Position numbers and translations under genes: made by a program. From Albidovulum sp. (GTDB lineage Bacteria; Pseudomonadota; Alphaproteobacteria; Rhodobacterales; Rhodobacteraceae), in the NCBI GenBank assembly GCA_030837825.1, contig JAUQYB010000104.1, positions 1-64,000 on the forward strand: a DNA stretch of 64,000 bases, in the 5' to 3' direction. The notes under the pieces were generated by a model. The model saw nothing but the letters and a program-made list of their open reading frames with translations. It was not told the DNA's origin and ran no database searches. Positions 18,661-26,389 of this stretch are shown here, one piece after another (the first letter of the stretch is position 1; every line of letters begins with the position of its first letter).

Positions 18661-21600
18661 TCAGAAGCTCAGCGTTACAGCCTTGGGCGCACCCCGCCCG
18701 ACAAGGGCGGAGAGCTGGTAGATGCGGATGTCGAGCGTGTCGCCGGGGGCGAGTAGCTCGCCCCAGTCTGCGGTCTGCTGGGCGGCGGTGTAGACCGTGC
18801 TGGTGGTGGCCGTGCTCAGCACCCGCTTCACAGTGGCGCCGTCGAGGATCTCCACCTCGTAGGCTTCCAGTTCCTCGGCCAGCGGCACCTCGAGCCCACC
18901 CCAGCTGTCGGCGGAAAGTGCGCGCGACCGGCGCGTCCAGCGGATCGTCAGGTCGCCGGGCGTGCGTGCGCGACGCCACGGCTGCTCGACATGAGCGACG
19001 GAGAACGTCCGCAGCCCGACGCCTGCAGGCGTGAAGGCGTGCCCGACGTAGGTCTCGTCGCTGACGGGACGGCTCGCCGGGCCAATGCGCCAGTTCCATG
19101 GGATGCCGAGATCGGACTCGGCAAGGGGCAGCGATGCGAGGCTGCCGTCGAGCACCACGATGCGCGCGCCTGCAGGGGCCGGGTTGCCCATCGCATTCTC
19201 GGTGCCGCGCTGACCGCGCAGGAGCCGGCTCAGGCGGTACCGGCCGGGCGCCAGCAGCTCGGCCGCGCCCGCCTGCACGATTTCCCAGACGCCGGGCGCG
19301 CTCTCGATGGCCAGCGCGTTGGTCCCTCCGAACAGTGTCAGGTCCGTGACGCTTTCGAGAGTGCCGGTCAGCAGATCGACCACCAGCGAGTTGCCGAGGT
19401 CGAAGCGCGAGGTTGGGCCCGCGTAGAAGTCCGAGACCAGCGAGCCGAGCCGGGCCCGCGTGCCGAAGCTGGTGAGCAGCTCGAAGCCATCGGTCGAGGG
19501 GCTGCGGAACACCGCCATCTCGCCCGGCCAGGGTACCGCGTGCGCCGCAATGAGGGGCCGATGTGCCGGCTGGTCCTCGGTGAGCTGCGGCAGGTCCATC
19601 AGCACCGCATCCGGCGCGCCGAACACCACGGCCCGCGTCAGCGACGCCGCGCGGGGATCGCCGGGCGGCAGATCGTAGGTCGCCCGGTCCTGGCGGACCG
19701 CCTCGATGCCGCGCGCCTCGGAGTCGGCGATGGAGACGAGCCGCAGATCGACCAGCCGCCCGTCATAGCTGAGCCGGATCGCGTCGGCCGGGTCCAGCGC
19801 AAGGCGCGAGGGCGGCAGACGGAACGCCGCCGTCTCGCGCCCCACCCAAGCCTCCATCAGCGCGCGGCGGCAGCGCCGTTCGGCCTCCTCGGGCGGCACG
19901 GCCATCGGGAAGCTCTCGGACGCGATGCGCGTCGTGTCCACGGTGATTCGCCGCGCCTCGACGAGGGCCGCGTCGTAATCCTCGTCGGCGCGCGCGACCT
20001 GCCATTTCAGCGCCTGCGGCAGTTCGGTCTCCTGGCCGCGCGTCAGTTCCAACACGTCGCCCTCGCGGGCCGCGACCAGATCGTCGGTCGCCAGGGTGGC
20101 GACGGAAGCCCGGCCGCGCATGATGAAGCGGATCACCCCTTCGGTCTCGACCGCGTCGAAGCCGAAATGCCGCGACAGCGTGGTGATCGAGGCGCGCGGG
20201 CTTTCGAGCGCCGTGATGGCGTAGCCCTCGACTGCGCCCCAGAGGCCGGAGACGTCGATGCGGTCCTCGGGAAGCCCCGCCCGCTGGCAGAGATGGCGGA
20301 CCAGTGCGGCCAGCGACACCGCGCCGAGCCGCCCCGTCAGCCAGTGGCCGAGCCGCCAGTTCGCCCCGTCCGTCCAGACGTCGGTCAGCGCCGGGAAGAA
20401 CGGATAGGGCCGCGCGTCCCAAGTCCAGGCGGCACATTCCGGCACATGCACCATCCGGCCGCCGTAGACCGAGGACACCGGGTTGTTCGCGGCCTCGCCC
20501 CAGAAGAGGTAGGTCGCCTCGAGATAGGCCCGCTGGATCGCGTCATCGCGCCAGCCCCGCGAGAAATGCGGCGTGAAGCTCTCCGAGGACTTGGGGTCGA
20601 AGAAGACGTTCGGCTGGTTGGAGCCCCGGTCGATGGCGGGACAGCCGAGCTCGGTGAACCAGATCGGCTTCGACTGCGGCGTCCATGCCGTCGCCGTCCC
20701 GCTCTCCACGCCACCGGGGCGGTTGTAGTGCGCGTTCGACCACCAGCTGCGCAGATCCTTGTAGCGGAAGACCCACGGCTTGGCCGCCGCACCGTCGGTG
20801 ATCGGGGTCCGGACCTGCGCGGAGCGATCCGCCGCGCTGGCATAGAACCAGTCGAAGCCTTCCCCGCCTGCGATGTTCCCCTGCAGGTAGGCCCGATCGT
20901 AGATCGCGGGCCAGCCCTCGGCCGCGTCCGCATGCTCGAACCCGTCGCGCCAGTCCGACAGCGGCATGTAGTTGTCAATGCCGATGAAATCGATCTCCGG
21001 ATCGGCCCAGAGCGGGTCGAGGTGGAAGTACACGTCGCCCGAGCCGTCGCCCGGCTGGTGCCCGAAATACTCCGACCAGTCCGCCGCGTATCCGATCCTG
21101 GTGCCGGCCCCGAGGATCGAGCGCACATCCGCGAGGAGGTCTCGATACGCCTGCACCGCCGGATAGGTGCTGGCGCCCGAGCGGATCGTCGTCAGCCCCG
21201 GCATCTCGGTGCCGATCAGGAACGCGTCGACCCCGCCCGCCGCCGCGCAGAGATGGGCGTAGTGCAGTACCATGCGGCGCAGGCCCCAGTCGCCGGGCGT
21301 GCCGGTCCAGCTGACGCTCTCGCCCGAGACGCTGAAGCTGGCGGGCGTGGCCGCGCCGAACAGCGCCGCCACCTGGCTTGCCGCCGTGGCGGTCTTGTCC
21401 ACGGTTCCCGCAAGACCTGCCGCGGGAGAACAGGTGATCCGCCCCCGCCAGGGGAATACAGGCTGGCCCGTCTCCGCGGCGTTGTCGGAATACGGGTTCG
21501 GCAGGGAGTTGCCGGGCGGCACGTCCATCAGGATGAAGGGATAGAAGGTGACGCGCAGCCCGCGCGCCTTCATCTCCTGGATCGCCTGCACCACGGCGAA

Positions 21601-22626
21601 ATCGGACGGCGTACCGCCATAGACCGGGCGATCCTGATCGTCTCGGCTGACGAGGAAGGCATTGGCGCGGCTGACGCCATTGACCGACCAGCTGGCGGGT
21701 GTGGTGGATTTGGCTGACACCTCGACGCCGGGCCGCACCTTGCACGATCCCGCGCGCAAATCGTCGCCGAACCACGCGACGACGAGGCTGACGCTCTCGA
21801 CCACCGGGGCCATGGCCTGCAGCCGGTCCAGCGCCTCCACCATGTCGGTGGAGTCGGCCAGCGCGTTCAGGTTCTCGGGCACCGTCGCGCCGCCATCGGG
21901 CTTGCGGATCGCCTGCGTCGCGTAGGTGAACTCGCCCGAGGCCGGGATCATGGTCACGGCGCGGGTCAGCCCCTCGGCGGTGTCGGGATCGGCGAGCGGG
22001 CGAAACACCTCAAAGGAGAGCTGCGGAAGGCGGTTGCCGTAGGTCGAGAGCGCCAGCTCCTCGAAGACCACATAGGCCGTGCCGCGATAGGCCGGAGTGT
22101 TGGCCGCGCCCATCTTCGCCGCGATGAACGGATCAGGGCTCTGCGTCTCGTCGCCGGGATACCAGCGCCAGGTGACGCCGGAGAGGTCCATGGGCTTGCC
22201 GTCGGCCCAGATGCGGCCGATGCCGGTGATCGGGCCCTCGCAGAGCGCGACGGCGAAGGAGGCGTAGTACAGATACTCGGTCGTCTTGACCTTGCCGCCT
22301 CCGCCACCCTTGCCGCCGCCCTGCGTGGTGGTCTTCGTCTCCTCACGGAAATCCGTCGCCCAGATGATGTTGCCGCCCATGCGCATGCGACCGTAGAGCC
22401 GCGGGAGGACCGCCCCTTCGGTGGCCGAGGTGATGCGCAGCGTGTCGAGCCGCGCGCCCTCGATGCGCTGGGTGGGCGCCAGCGACGAGATGATCCAGCT
22501 GTCGACGACCGAGCCGATGCTGGAGCCGATGAACCCGCCGATGGTCGCGGCGCTGACGCCGAGGATCGCACCGCCGATCGAACCGCCGATGGCGGCGCCG
22601 GCGACGCCGAGGACAAGCGTTGCCAT
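18661..22626 (-). CDS. Baseplate multidomain 'megatron' protein (GTA TIM-barrel type tail tip)
   Basis: 1,321 residues, the expected size of Rhodobacter GTA gp15 homologues. The first 50 residues are glycine/alanine-rich and hydrophobic (repeated IGGSIGG-type pattern), as in lambda gpJ-like tail tips. The middle (about 380-800) resembles the GTA TIM-barrel domain (IGIDNYMPLSDWRDG, WFTELGCPAIDRG). The C-terminal half contains the phage tail baseplate-hub and fibronectin-like domains. It follows the NlpC/P60 peptidase gene, as in the gene transfer agent. Role: tail-tip hub that contacts and perhaps digests surface polysaccharide. Confidence 0.9.
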   Translation of the reverse strand: MATLVLGVAGAAIGGSIGGAILGVSAATIGGFIGSSIGSVVDSWIISSLAPTQRIEGARLDTLRITSATEGAVLPRLYGRMRMGGNIIWATDFREETKTTTQGGGKGGGGGKVKTTEYLYYASFAVALCEGPITGIGRIWADGKPMDLSGVTWRWYPGDETQSPDPFIAAKMGAANTPAYRGTAYVVFEELALSTYGNRLPQLSFEVFRPLADPDTAEGLTRAVTMIPASGEFTYATQAIRKPDGGATVPENLNALADSTDMVEALDRLQAMAPVVESVSLVVAWFGDDLRAGSCKVRPGVEVSAKSTTPASWSVNGVSRANAFLVSRDDQDRPVYGGTPSDFAVVQAIQEMKARGLRVTFYPFILMDVPPGNSLPNPYSDNAAETGQPVFPWRGRITCSPAAGLAGTVDKTATAASQVAALFGAATPASFSVSGESVSWTGTPGDWGLRRMVLHYAHLCAAAGGVDAFLIGTEMPGLTTIRSGASTYPAVQAYRDLLADVRSILGAGTRIGYAADWSEYFGHQPGDGSGDVYFHLDPLWADPEIDFIGIDNYMPLSDWRDGFEHADAAEGWPAIYDRAYLQGNIAGGEGFDWFYASAADRSAQVRTPITDGAAAKPWVFRYKDLRSWWSNAHYNRPGGVESGTATAWTPQSKPIWFTELGCPAIDRGSNQPNVFFDPKSSESFTPHFSRGWRDDAIQRAYLEATYLFWGEAANNPVSSVYGGRMVHVPECAAWTWDARPYPFFPALTDVWTDGANWRLGHWLTGRLGAVSLAALVRHLCQRAGLPEDRIDVSGLWGAVEGYAITALESPRASITTLSRHFGFDAVETEGVIRFIMRGRASVATLATDDLVAAREGDVLELTRGQETELPQALKWQVARADEDYDAALVEARRITVDTTRIASESFPMAVPPEEAERRCRRALMEAWVGRETAAFRLPPSRLALDPADAIRLSYDGRLVDLRLVSIADSEARGIEAVRQDRATYDLPPGDPRAASLTRAVVFGAPDAVLMDLPQLTEDQPAHRPLIAAHAVPWPGEMAVFRSPSTDGFELLTSFGTRARLGSLVSDFYAGPTSRFDLGNSLVVDLLTGTLESVTDLTLFGGTNALAIESAPGVWEIVQAGAAELLAPGRYRLSRLLRGQRGTENAMGNPAPAGARIVVLDGSLASLPLAESDLGIPWNWRIGPASRPVSDETYVGHAFTPAGVGLRTFSVAHVEQPWRRARTPGDLTIRWTRRSRALSADSWGGLEVPLAEELEAYEVEILDGATVKRVLSTATTSTVYTAAQQTADWGELLAPGDTLDIRIYQLSALVGRGAPKAVTLSF

Positions 22627-22635
22627 GGTCGGGTC

Positions 22636-23070
22636 TCAGCGTTGCGGAAACAGGAAGGCGAAGGCGATGCGCCGCCGCCAGCTTTGAGTTAGCGGTTCCT
22701 CGATCACGCCGAGCCGCTCATAGGCGTGGAGGAAGCTGTCGGGACAGGTCAGGATCCCGACATGCTTCGCGATGGCGCGGGGCTTCATGCGGAAGAGGAC
22801 CAGCGCGCCGGGACCGGCCGCCGCAGGTTCCACTTCGATCATCATGCGCCGCGCGCCCTCTGCCAGAACCTCGCGCAGACCGGTCTCGCCCCAGTCGCGG
22901 CTGTAGGGTGGGATCGGGAACGGCTCGGGGCCGACGATCTCGCGCCAGACGCCCCGCGCCAGCCCGAGGCAGTCGCAGCCGACGCCGCGCAGGCTAGCCT
23001 GGTCGTGATACGGCGTGCCGAGCCATGAGCGCGCAATGGCAATGACGCGCTCGGGATTGCCGGAGGTCAC
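22636..23070 (-). CDS. NlpC/P60 family tail-associated cell-wall peptidase (GTA gp14-like)
   Basis: 144 residues. The motif GVGCDCLGLARG supplies the catalytic cysteine and AKHVGI the catalytic histidine of NlpC/P60 peptidases. Its size and position between DUF2163 and the megatron protein match the gene transfer agent gp14 peptidase that opens the cell wall during DNA injection. The ATG overlaps the end of the preceding gene by 4 bp. Confidence 0.88.
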   Translation of the reverse strand: MTSGNPERVIAIARSWLGTPYHDQASLRGVGCDCLGLARGVWREIVGPEPFPIPPYSRDWGETGLREVLAEGARRMMIEVEPAAAGPGALVLFRMKPRAIAKHVGILTCPDSFLHAYERLGVIEEPLTQSWRRRIAFAFLFPQR

Positions 23071-23949
23071 AGCACGCTACCCTCGTGGCCGCCATCCTTG
23101 GTGGCGTAGCGGAGGACCGCGTCCTGACCGGGGATGTGCGGGAAGCCGCAGAAGTTTGCGCTGTTCGCGAACTTCGCCCCGCAGGTCTCCATCCGCTTGT
23201 CACAGCCCGCACGGATGATGAAGGCGTCGTCCTCGGCGATCGCGCGCACGGGCGCTTCGAGCAGCGTCAGCACAGCAATGCCGTCCGTGACGTCATGGCC
23301 CAGCACTTCGGTGCGCCGCCCCGCGTTCGCGCCGCTGGTCCATTCGAGCGTCCCGAAGGTGAACCAGCCCGCCTCGAAGCCGGAGAGACCAGAAGCGGTG
23401 AAGGCCCTGTCGCGCAGGAGATCGATGGTGGCTCCGGTGCCCCTGTAGGCCGGGTCCTCCAGATCGACGCCGCAGCGCGCATCGCCGAGAGCGGCGTCGC
23501 AGGTTGCCTGGAAGGTCCGTCCGACTGTCTGGCCCAGCACATGGGCGAGCGAGCGGACCTCAGCGACGAACGCTAGGCGCCCGCGCCGGATCTGCCCGAT
23601 GGCCCCGCGCCGCATCAGCACGCGCTGGCCGGTGTCGGCCCAGTTCACGCGCCAGACCTCGACCTCGGCGTTGTCCCAGCGGCCGTCGAGAATGTCGGTC
23701 GGTGATCCGATCCGAGGTCAGCACGCCCTCGGCGTCCTGCGCATCGACGGAAAGGTCGGAGCCCGAGCGCACCTCGGACGCCGTCAGCCCGCTCTCGGGG
23801 TCGAAGTCCGTGCCGTCGAAGCGCAAGACCTGGTCGTGGTCGGTGAACCCGAAGGTGACGCCATCGGCACGGGTGATGCGCCAGCACCAGGCCAGCGTCG
23901 TGGTACCCTCGTCGAGATGGGTCTGAAGGTCGGGCGAGAGGGATTTCAT
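23067..23949 (-). pseudogene. DUF2163 / phage BR0599 family tail protein (GTA gp13-like), frameshifted
   Basis: The N-terminal 85 residues (starting MKSLSPDLQTHLDEG) and the C-terminal 190 residues (with CDKRMETCGAKF, a conserved cysteine cluster of this family) are in different frames. The frame changes near 23693-23702, where the expected protein would read ITDRDILDGRW. Two bases (CG) seem missing, or one is extra. The second frame reopens only at a GTG (23648), which would lack the N-terminal domain. The intact gene would give about 293 residues, normal for the family. Either the prophage tail is defective or the base call is wrong. Confidence 0.75.
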
Positions 23950-24134
23950 CGGCAGGTTCCCGTCATGCGGTCGTCGAGATCGGCGATCCAGTTCGCCCAG
24001 TGCGGCGGAACGGCGGCGACCATCTCGGCGGGTGGTCGGGCGAGCCGGGCCTCGGCGTAGGAGGCGCAGCCAGCGTCACCAGCGCCCATCGTTGCGGCGC
24101 AGCCGGTCAGCAGGATTACCGGCAGCGCGGCCAT
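23946..24134 (-). CDS. Rz1-like outer-membrane spanin lipoprotein
   Basis: 62 residues starting MAALPVILLTGCAA, a short signal peptide with a clear lipobox (LLTGC), then a small periplasmic part ending MTGTCR. The 5' part overlaps the 3' end of the i-spanin out of frame, the classical nested Rz/Rz1 arrangement. Role: outer-membrane partner of the spanin complex that fuses the two membranes in the last step of lysis. Its frame is also open upstream to 24305, because the i-spanin N-terminus now shares this frame. Confidence 0.65.
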   Translation of the reverse strand: MAALPVILLTGCAATMGAGDAGCASYAEARLARPPAEMVAAVPPHWANWIADLDDRMTGTCR

Positions 24135-24305
24135 CGCGAACCGCGTCGCGCCCGCTCTCGACGCGCTTGCTCTCGTCTTCCATGGCATCGCGTTCGGCCT
24201 CCCGTTTGCCCGTTCGTTCTCCTTCCACGCGTCCCCAGACCCGGCCGAGGATGACACCCCGACGGCGCCCAGAGCCGCGACCAGCCAGATCAGGAACTCA
24301 GCCAT
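24076..24305 (-). pseudogene. Rz-like inner-membrane spanin, apparently frameshifted
   Basis: Starts MAEFLIWLVAALGAVG, one transmembrane segment. The charged coiled-coil continuation expected of an i-spanin (ILGRVWGRVEGERTGK, then Glu/Arg-rich to a TGA at 24076-24078) lies in another frame. The switch falls in the GGGG run (24257-24260 on the plus strand as CCCC), so one lost G would explain it. If real, the lysis cassette is impaired; if a homopolymer sequencing error, the gene is intact at about 77 residues. Confidence 0.55.
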
Positions 24306-24399
24306 CGTCCCGCTCCCCGCGCGCGGCGGCGACGCAGAGGGCGACGATCAGCACGCCAAGGCAGCCGCCCACGACCAGACCTGCGAGAAACTCAAGCAT
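24298..24399 (-). CDS. Tiny single-span membrane protein in the lysis cassette
   Basis: A 33-residue frame starting MLEFLAGLVVGG with one hydrophobic helix and a charged tail (RGERDDG). It overlaps its neighbours on both sides by 8 bp, a tight packing typical of real phage genes. It could be a holin or antiholin component; function is not shown by the sequence. Confidence 0.5.
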   Translation of the reverse strand: MLEFLAGLVVGGCLGVLIVALCVAAARGERDDG

Positions 24400-24622
24400 C
24401 GCCGCGGAACCCGCGCTCGATCCGGTCGCGCAGTCCGATCAGGCCAAGCCCGAGGAACATGAGGCCAGCGGGAGAGGCGTCGCCGCTGCCAGCAAGGAGA
24501 GCAACGAGGCGGGAAAGTTCTGCGAACGGGCCGGTAGCGGGCAGCGCCAGGGAAGCGATGCCGGTGAGCATGGCGAGCAATCCTGCCCACCAGGTTAGCG
24601 AGGTTGGACGGATGTAGCGCAT
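24392..24622 (-). CDS. Small two-span membrane protein, possible holin component
   Basis: 76 residues starting MRYIRPTSLTWWAG, with two hydrophobic segments (about 10-30 and 48-62) and an Arg-rich C-terminus. It lies directly after the endolysin gene and before the spanins, so a lysis role is likely. The upstream in-frame ATG would overlap the endolysin gene and is less likely. Confidence 0.6.
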   Translation of the reverse strand: MRYIRPTSLTWWAGLLAMLTGIASLALPATGPFAELSRLVALLAGSGDASPAGLMFLGLGLIGLRDRIERGFRGDA

Positions 24623-24627
24623 GGGGA

Positions 24628-25284
24628 TCAGGCCCTCCGGATCAGGGTGGAGACGAAGGCGGCCAGCCGTGCGAGCCAACTGGTCGGCGCGGTGGGTGAA
24701 GGCTCGCGGACCGGCGGCGTCGGCGACGGCCCGCGAGCCAAGGCCAGCGCCTCATCCTCGGTCAGGCGACGGATCGGTCGCGAGAAATCCACGCGGCCCG
24801 TGCGATCCACGGACCAGACCGGGATCGTGCCGCCGGGATAGCGGCCATGGCGGAACAGGTCGCGCTCGGCTTCCCGCCGCGGAATGATCGCCGCCGGGCG
24901 CCGCCAATTGAGAAACGCGTCGGCGGCTGCAACGCGATTGCCGGCATTGAGGTGCCGGGTGAGCGCGGCCTTCGCGATGCCGCCGGTATTATAGTGGAAG
25001 CTGACCAGCGCATCGAACTCGTGCGGCACCAATGGCACCTTCACGGCGCGCAGGACGGCGGCCTCATAGCGCGCGAGGTCGGCGCGGAAGACCCGGAACG
25101 CCTCGCGGATCCCGGCGTCGAGATCGGCGGGCATGCCGCGCGGCATGGTGACGGGATCGGGCGGCCCGGCCGCGGCCGTGTGGCCGATGCCGAAGGTCCA
25201 GACCTGTTTCACATCGAGATAAGGTCCGGGCACGAGTCCTTCGTGCCGGACGAGGGCCAGCAGGCCCCGGTCGGTCATGTGCAT
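24628..25284 (-). CDS. Endolysin, lysozyme-like (glycoside hydrolase 24 type) with C-terminal membrane-proximal helix
   Basis: 218 residues. The N-terminus has the RHEG catalytic-glutamate motif and a FGIGHT motif of phage T4/P22-type lysozymes, followed by VSFHYNTGG. It cleaves the glycan strands of peptidoglycan. The last 20 residues form a hydrophobic/basic helix after a proline-rich linker, unusual for a soluble lysozyme, which may attach it to the membrane. An AGG motif lies 6-7 nt before the ATG at 25284; an ATG at 25278 is an alternative. Confidence 0.88.
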   Translation of the reverse strand: MHMTDRGLLALVRHEGLVPGPYLDVKQVWTFGIGHTAAAGPPDPVTMPRGMPADLDAGIREAFRVFRADLARYEAAVLRAVKVPLVPHEFDALVSFHYNTGGIAKAALTRHLNAGNRVAAADAFLNWRRPAAIIPRREAERDLFRHGRYPGGTIPVWSVDRTGRVDFSRPIRRLTEDEALALARGPSPTPPVREPSPTAPTSWLARLAAFVSTLIRRA

Positions 25285-25288
25285 GGGA

Positions 25289-25420
25289 TTACCTGAGGAG
25301 CGAGAGGATCAGGATCAGAGCCGCGACGGCGAGGCCGATGCGCAGGCGATGAGCAAAGGCCTGCCGGGGGTCGGCAGGGTCGCTGCGAAGGGAGCGCGCG
25401 AGGCGGAGAAGTTCATTCAT
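25289..25420 (-). CDS. Small membrane protein upstream of the endolysin
   Basis: 43 residues starting MNELLRLARSL and ending in a hydrophobic helix (GLAVAALILILSLL). It overlaps the holin-like gene by 8 bp and ends just before the endolysin start. Possibly a second holin or antiholin component. Confidence 0.55.
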   Translation of the reverse strand: MNELLRLARSLRSDPADPRQAFAHRLRIGLAVAALILILSLLR

Positions 25421-25763
25421 CGCCGTCGCCCTGCTTGGCGCGGCGCAGCCGGGCGAGCAGCATCTCGATGAAGGCCGGCCCGAAGACCCCGACGAGATAG
25501 GCGGCGGACCCTGCAGCACCGCCTGCCGGGATCGCCTCGGGCGGCAGGCCCATCCAGCTCGTAATGACGGCCATGGAGAGGCTGCCCATCCCGGCCGCGA
25601 TAAGCCCGCCGAGCAGGATGTGCCGGAGCGCATCCCGCAGCCGCATCTTCGTGGTCAATGCGTTCGTGGCGCCGCCGAGCGCGCCCCAGGCAGCGAGGAT
25701 CACGGCGGTCGAGGCCGCAAGTTCGCGCAGCACGGCCGCAACGAAGCTGCCGGTGTCGTTCAT
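25413..25763 (-). CDS. Holin-like phage membrane protein
   Basis: 116 residues with about three hydrophobic segments (15-35, 48-70, 78-100) and a charged C-terminus (RLRRAKQGDGDE). Its position between the DUF2460 tail gene and the endolysin, with short overlaps on both sides, fits a holin that releases the endolysin across the inner membrane. Confidence 0.65.
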   Translation of the reverse strand: MNDTGSFVAAVLRELAASTAVILAAWGALGGATNALTTKMRLRDALRHILLGGLIAAGMGSLSMAVITSWMGLPPEAIPAGGAAGSAAYLVGVFGPAFIEMLLARLRRAKQGDGDE

Positions 25764-26389
25764 CGCCGGATCTCCATCAGCGGAATGGAGGTGATCGAGC
25801 CGAGCCGCTCGAGGTCGAGCGTCACGTCCAGCACATCGGTGTCGAAGCGCACCGGCACATCGAACTCGAAGCCCGCGGTGATGGCGACGCCAGCACCCGG
25901 CGCAGCGCTGAAGGTGACGACGCCTGTGGCGGTGTCGACCGACCAGCCGGAGAGCTGCTCGACGCCCGCCAGCGCGATGCGCACGCTGCCCGCCACCGGC
26001 TTGGCGATGGCGCGCGTCCAGGATTGCGCGCCGGAGGCGTAGCGCTTCACCAGCTGGAAGGCGGTCGTCGCGCCGTCGCCGGTGCCGATCGACTGATCGG
26101 TGGGCGATGGCGTGCCCGAAGGCAGGCAGGACTTGTGGTCGCCCCAGTCCTTGAAGCGGAAACCGTGGAGCCTACCGTTGCGCGCCTCGAAGAAGGCAAC
26201 CACCGCCGCCAGATCGTCGGCGCGGCGAATGCCATAGGCGACGTCGTAGCGGCGACGCGAATTGGCCCAGCTGGCGTTCCTCTCCTCGTCGCCCGAGGCG
26301 AGCTCGACGATCTGGGTTCGCCGCTCGGGCCCGCCGTGCGCGCCGCGGCTGATGTTGTCGGGAAAGCGGACTTCGTGAAACGCCATCAC
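25760..26389 (-). CDS. DUF2460 distal tail protein (GTA gp12-like)
   Basis: 209 residues. The family signature is present: FHEVRFPDNIS at the start, then RRYDVAYGIRR and GFRFKDWGDH. In the Rhodobacter gene transfer agent this protein forms the distal tail ring linking the tail tube to the baseplate. ATGA overlaps join it to the tape measure gene upstream and the holin-like gene downstream. Confidence 0.88.
   Translation of the reverse strand: MMAFHEVRFPDNISRGAHGGPERRTQIVELASGDEERNASWANSRRRYDVAYGIRRADDLAAVVAFFEARNGRLHGFRFKDWGDHKSCLPSGTPSPTDQSIGTGDGATTAFQLVKRYASGAQSWTRAIAKPVAGSVRIALAGVEQLSGWSVDTATGVVTFSAAPGAGVAITAGFEFDVPVRFDTDVLDVTLDLERLGSITSIPLMEIRR

Noticed and set aside
18991..21717. A 908-residue open frame on the plus strand opposite the megatron gene
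   Set aside because: High-GC shadow of the real minus-strand gene; His/Arg/Gln-rich with no protein-like pattern.
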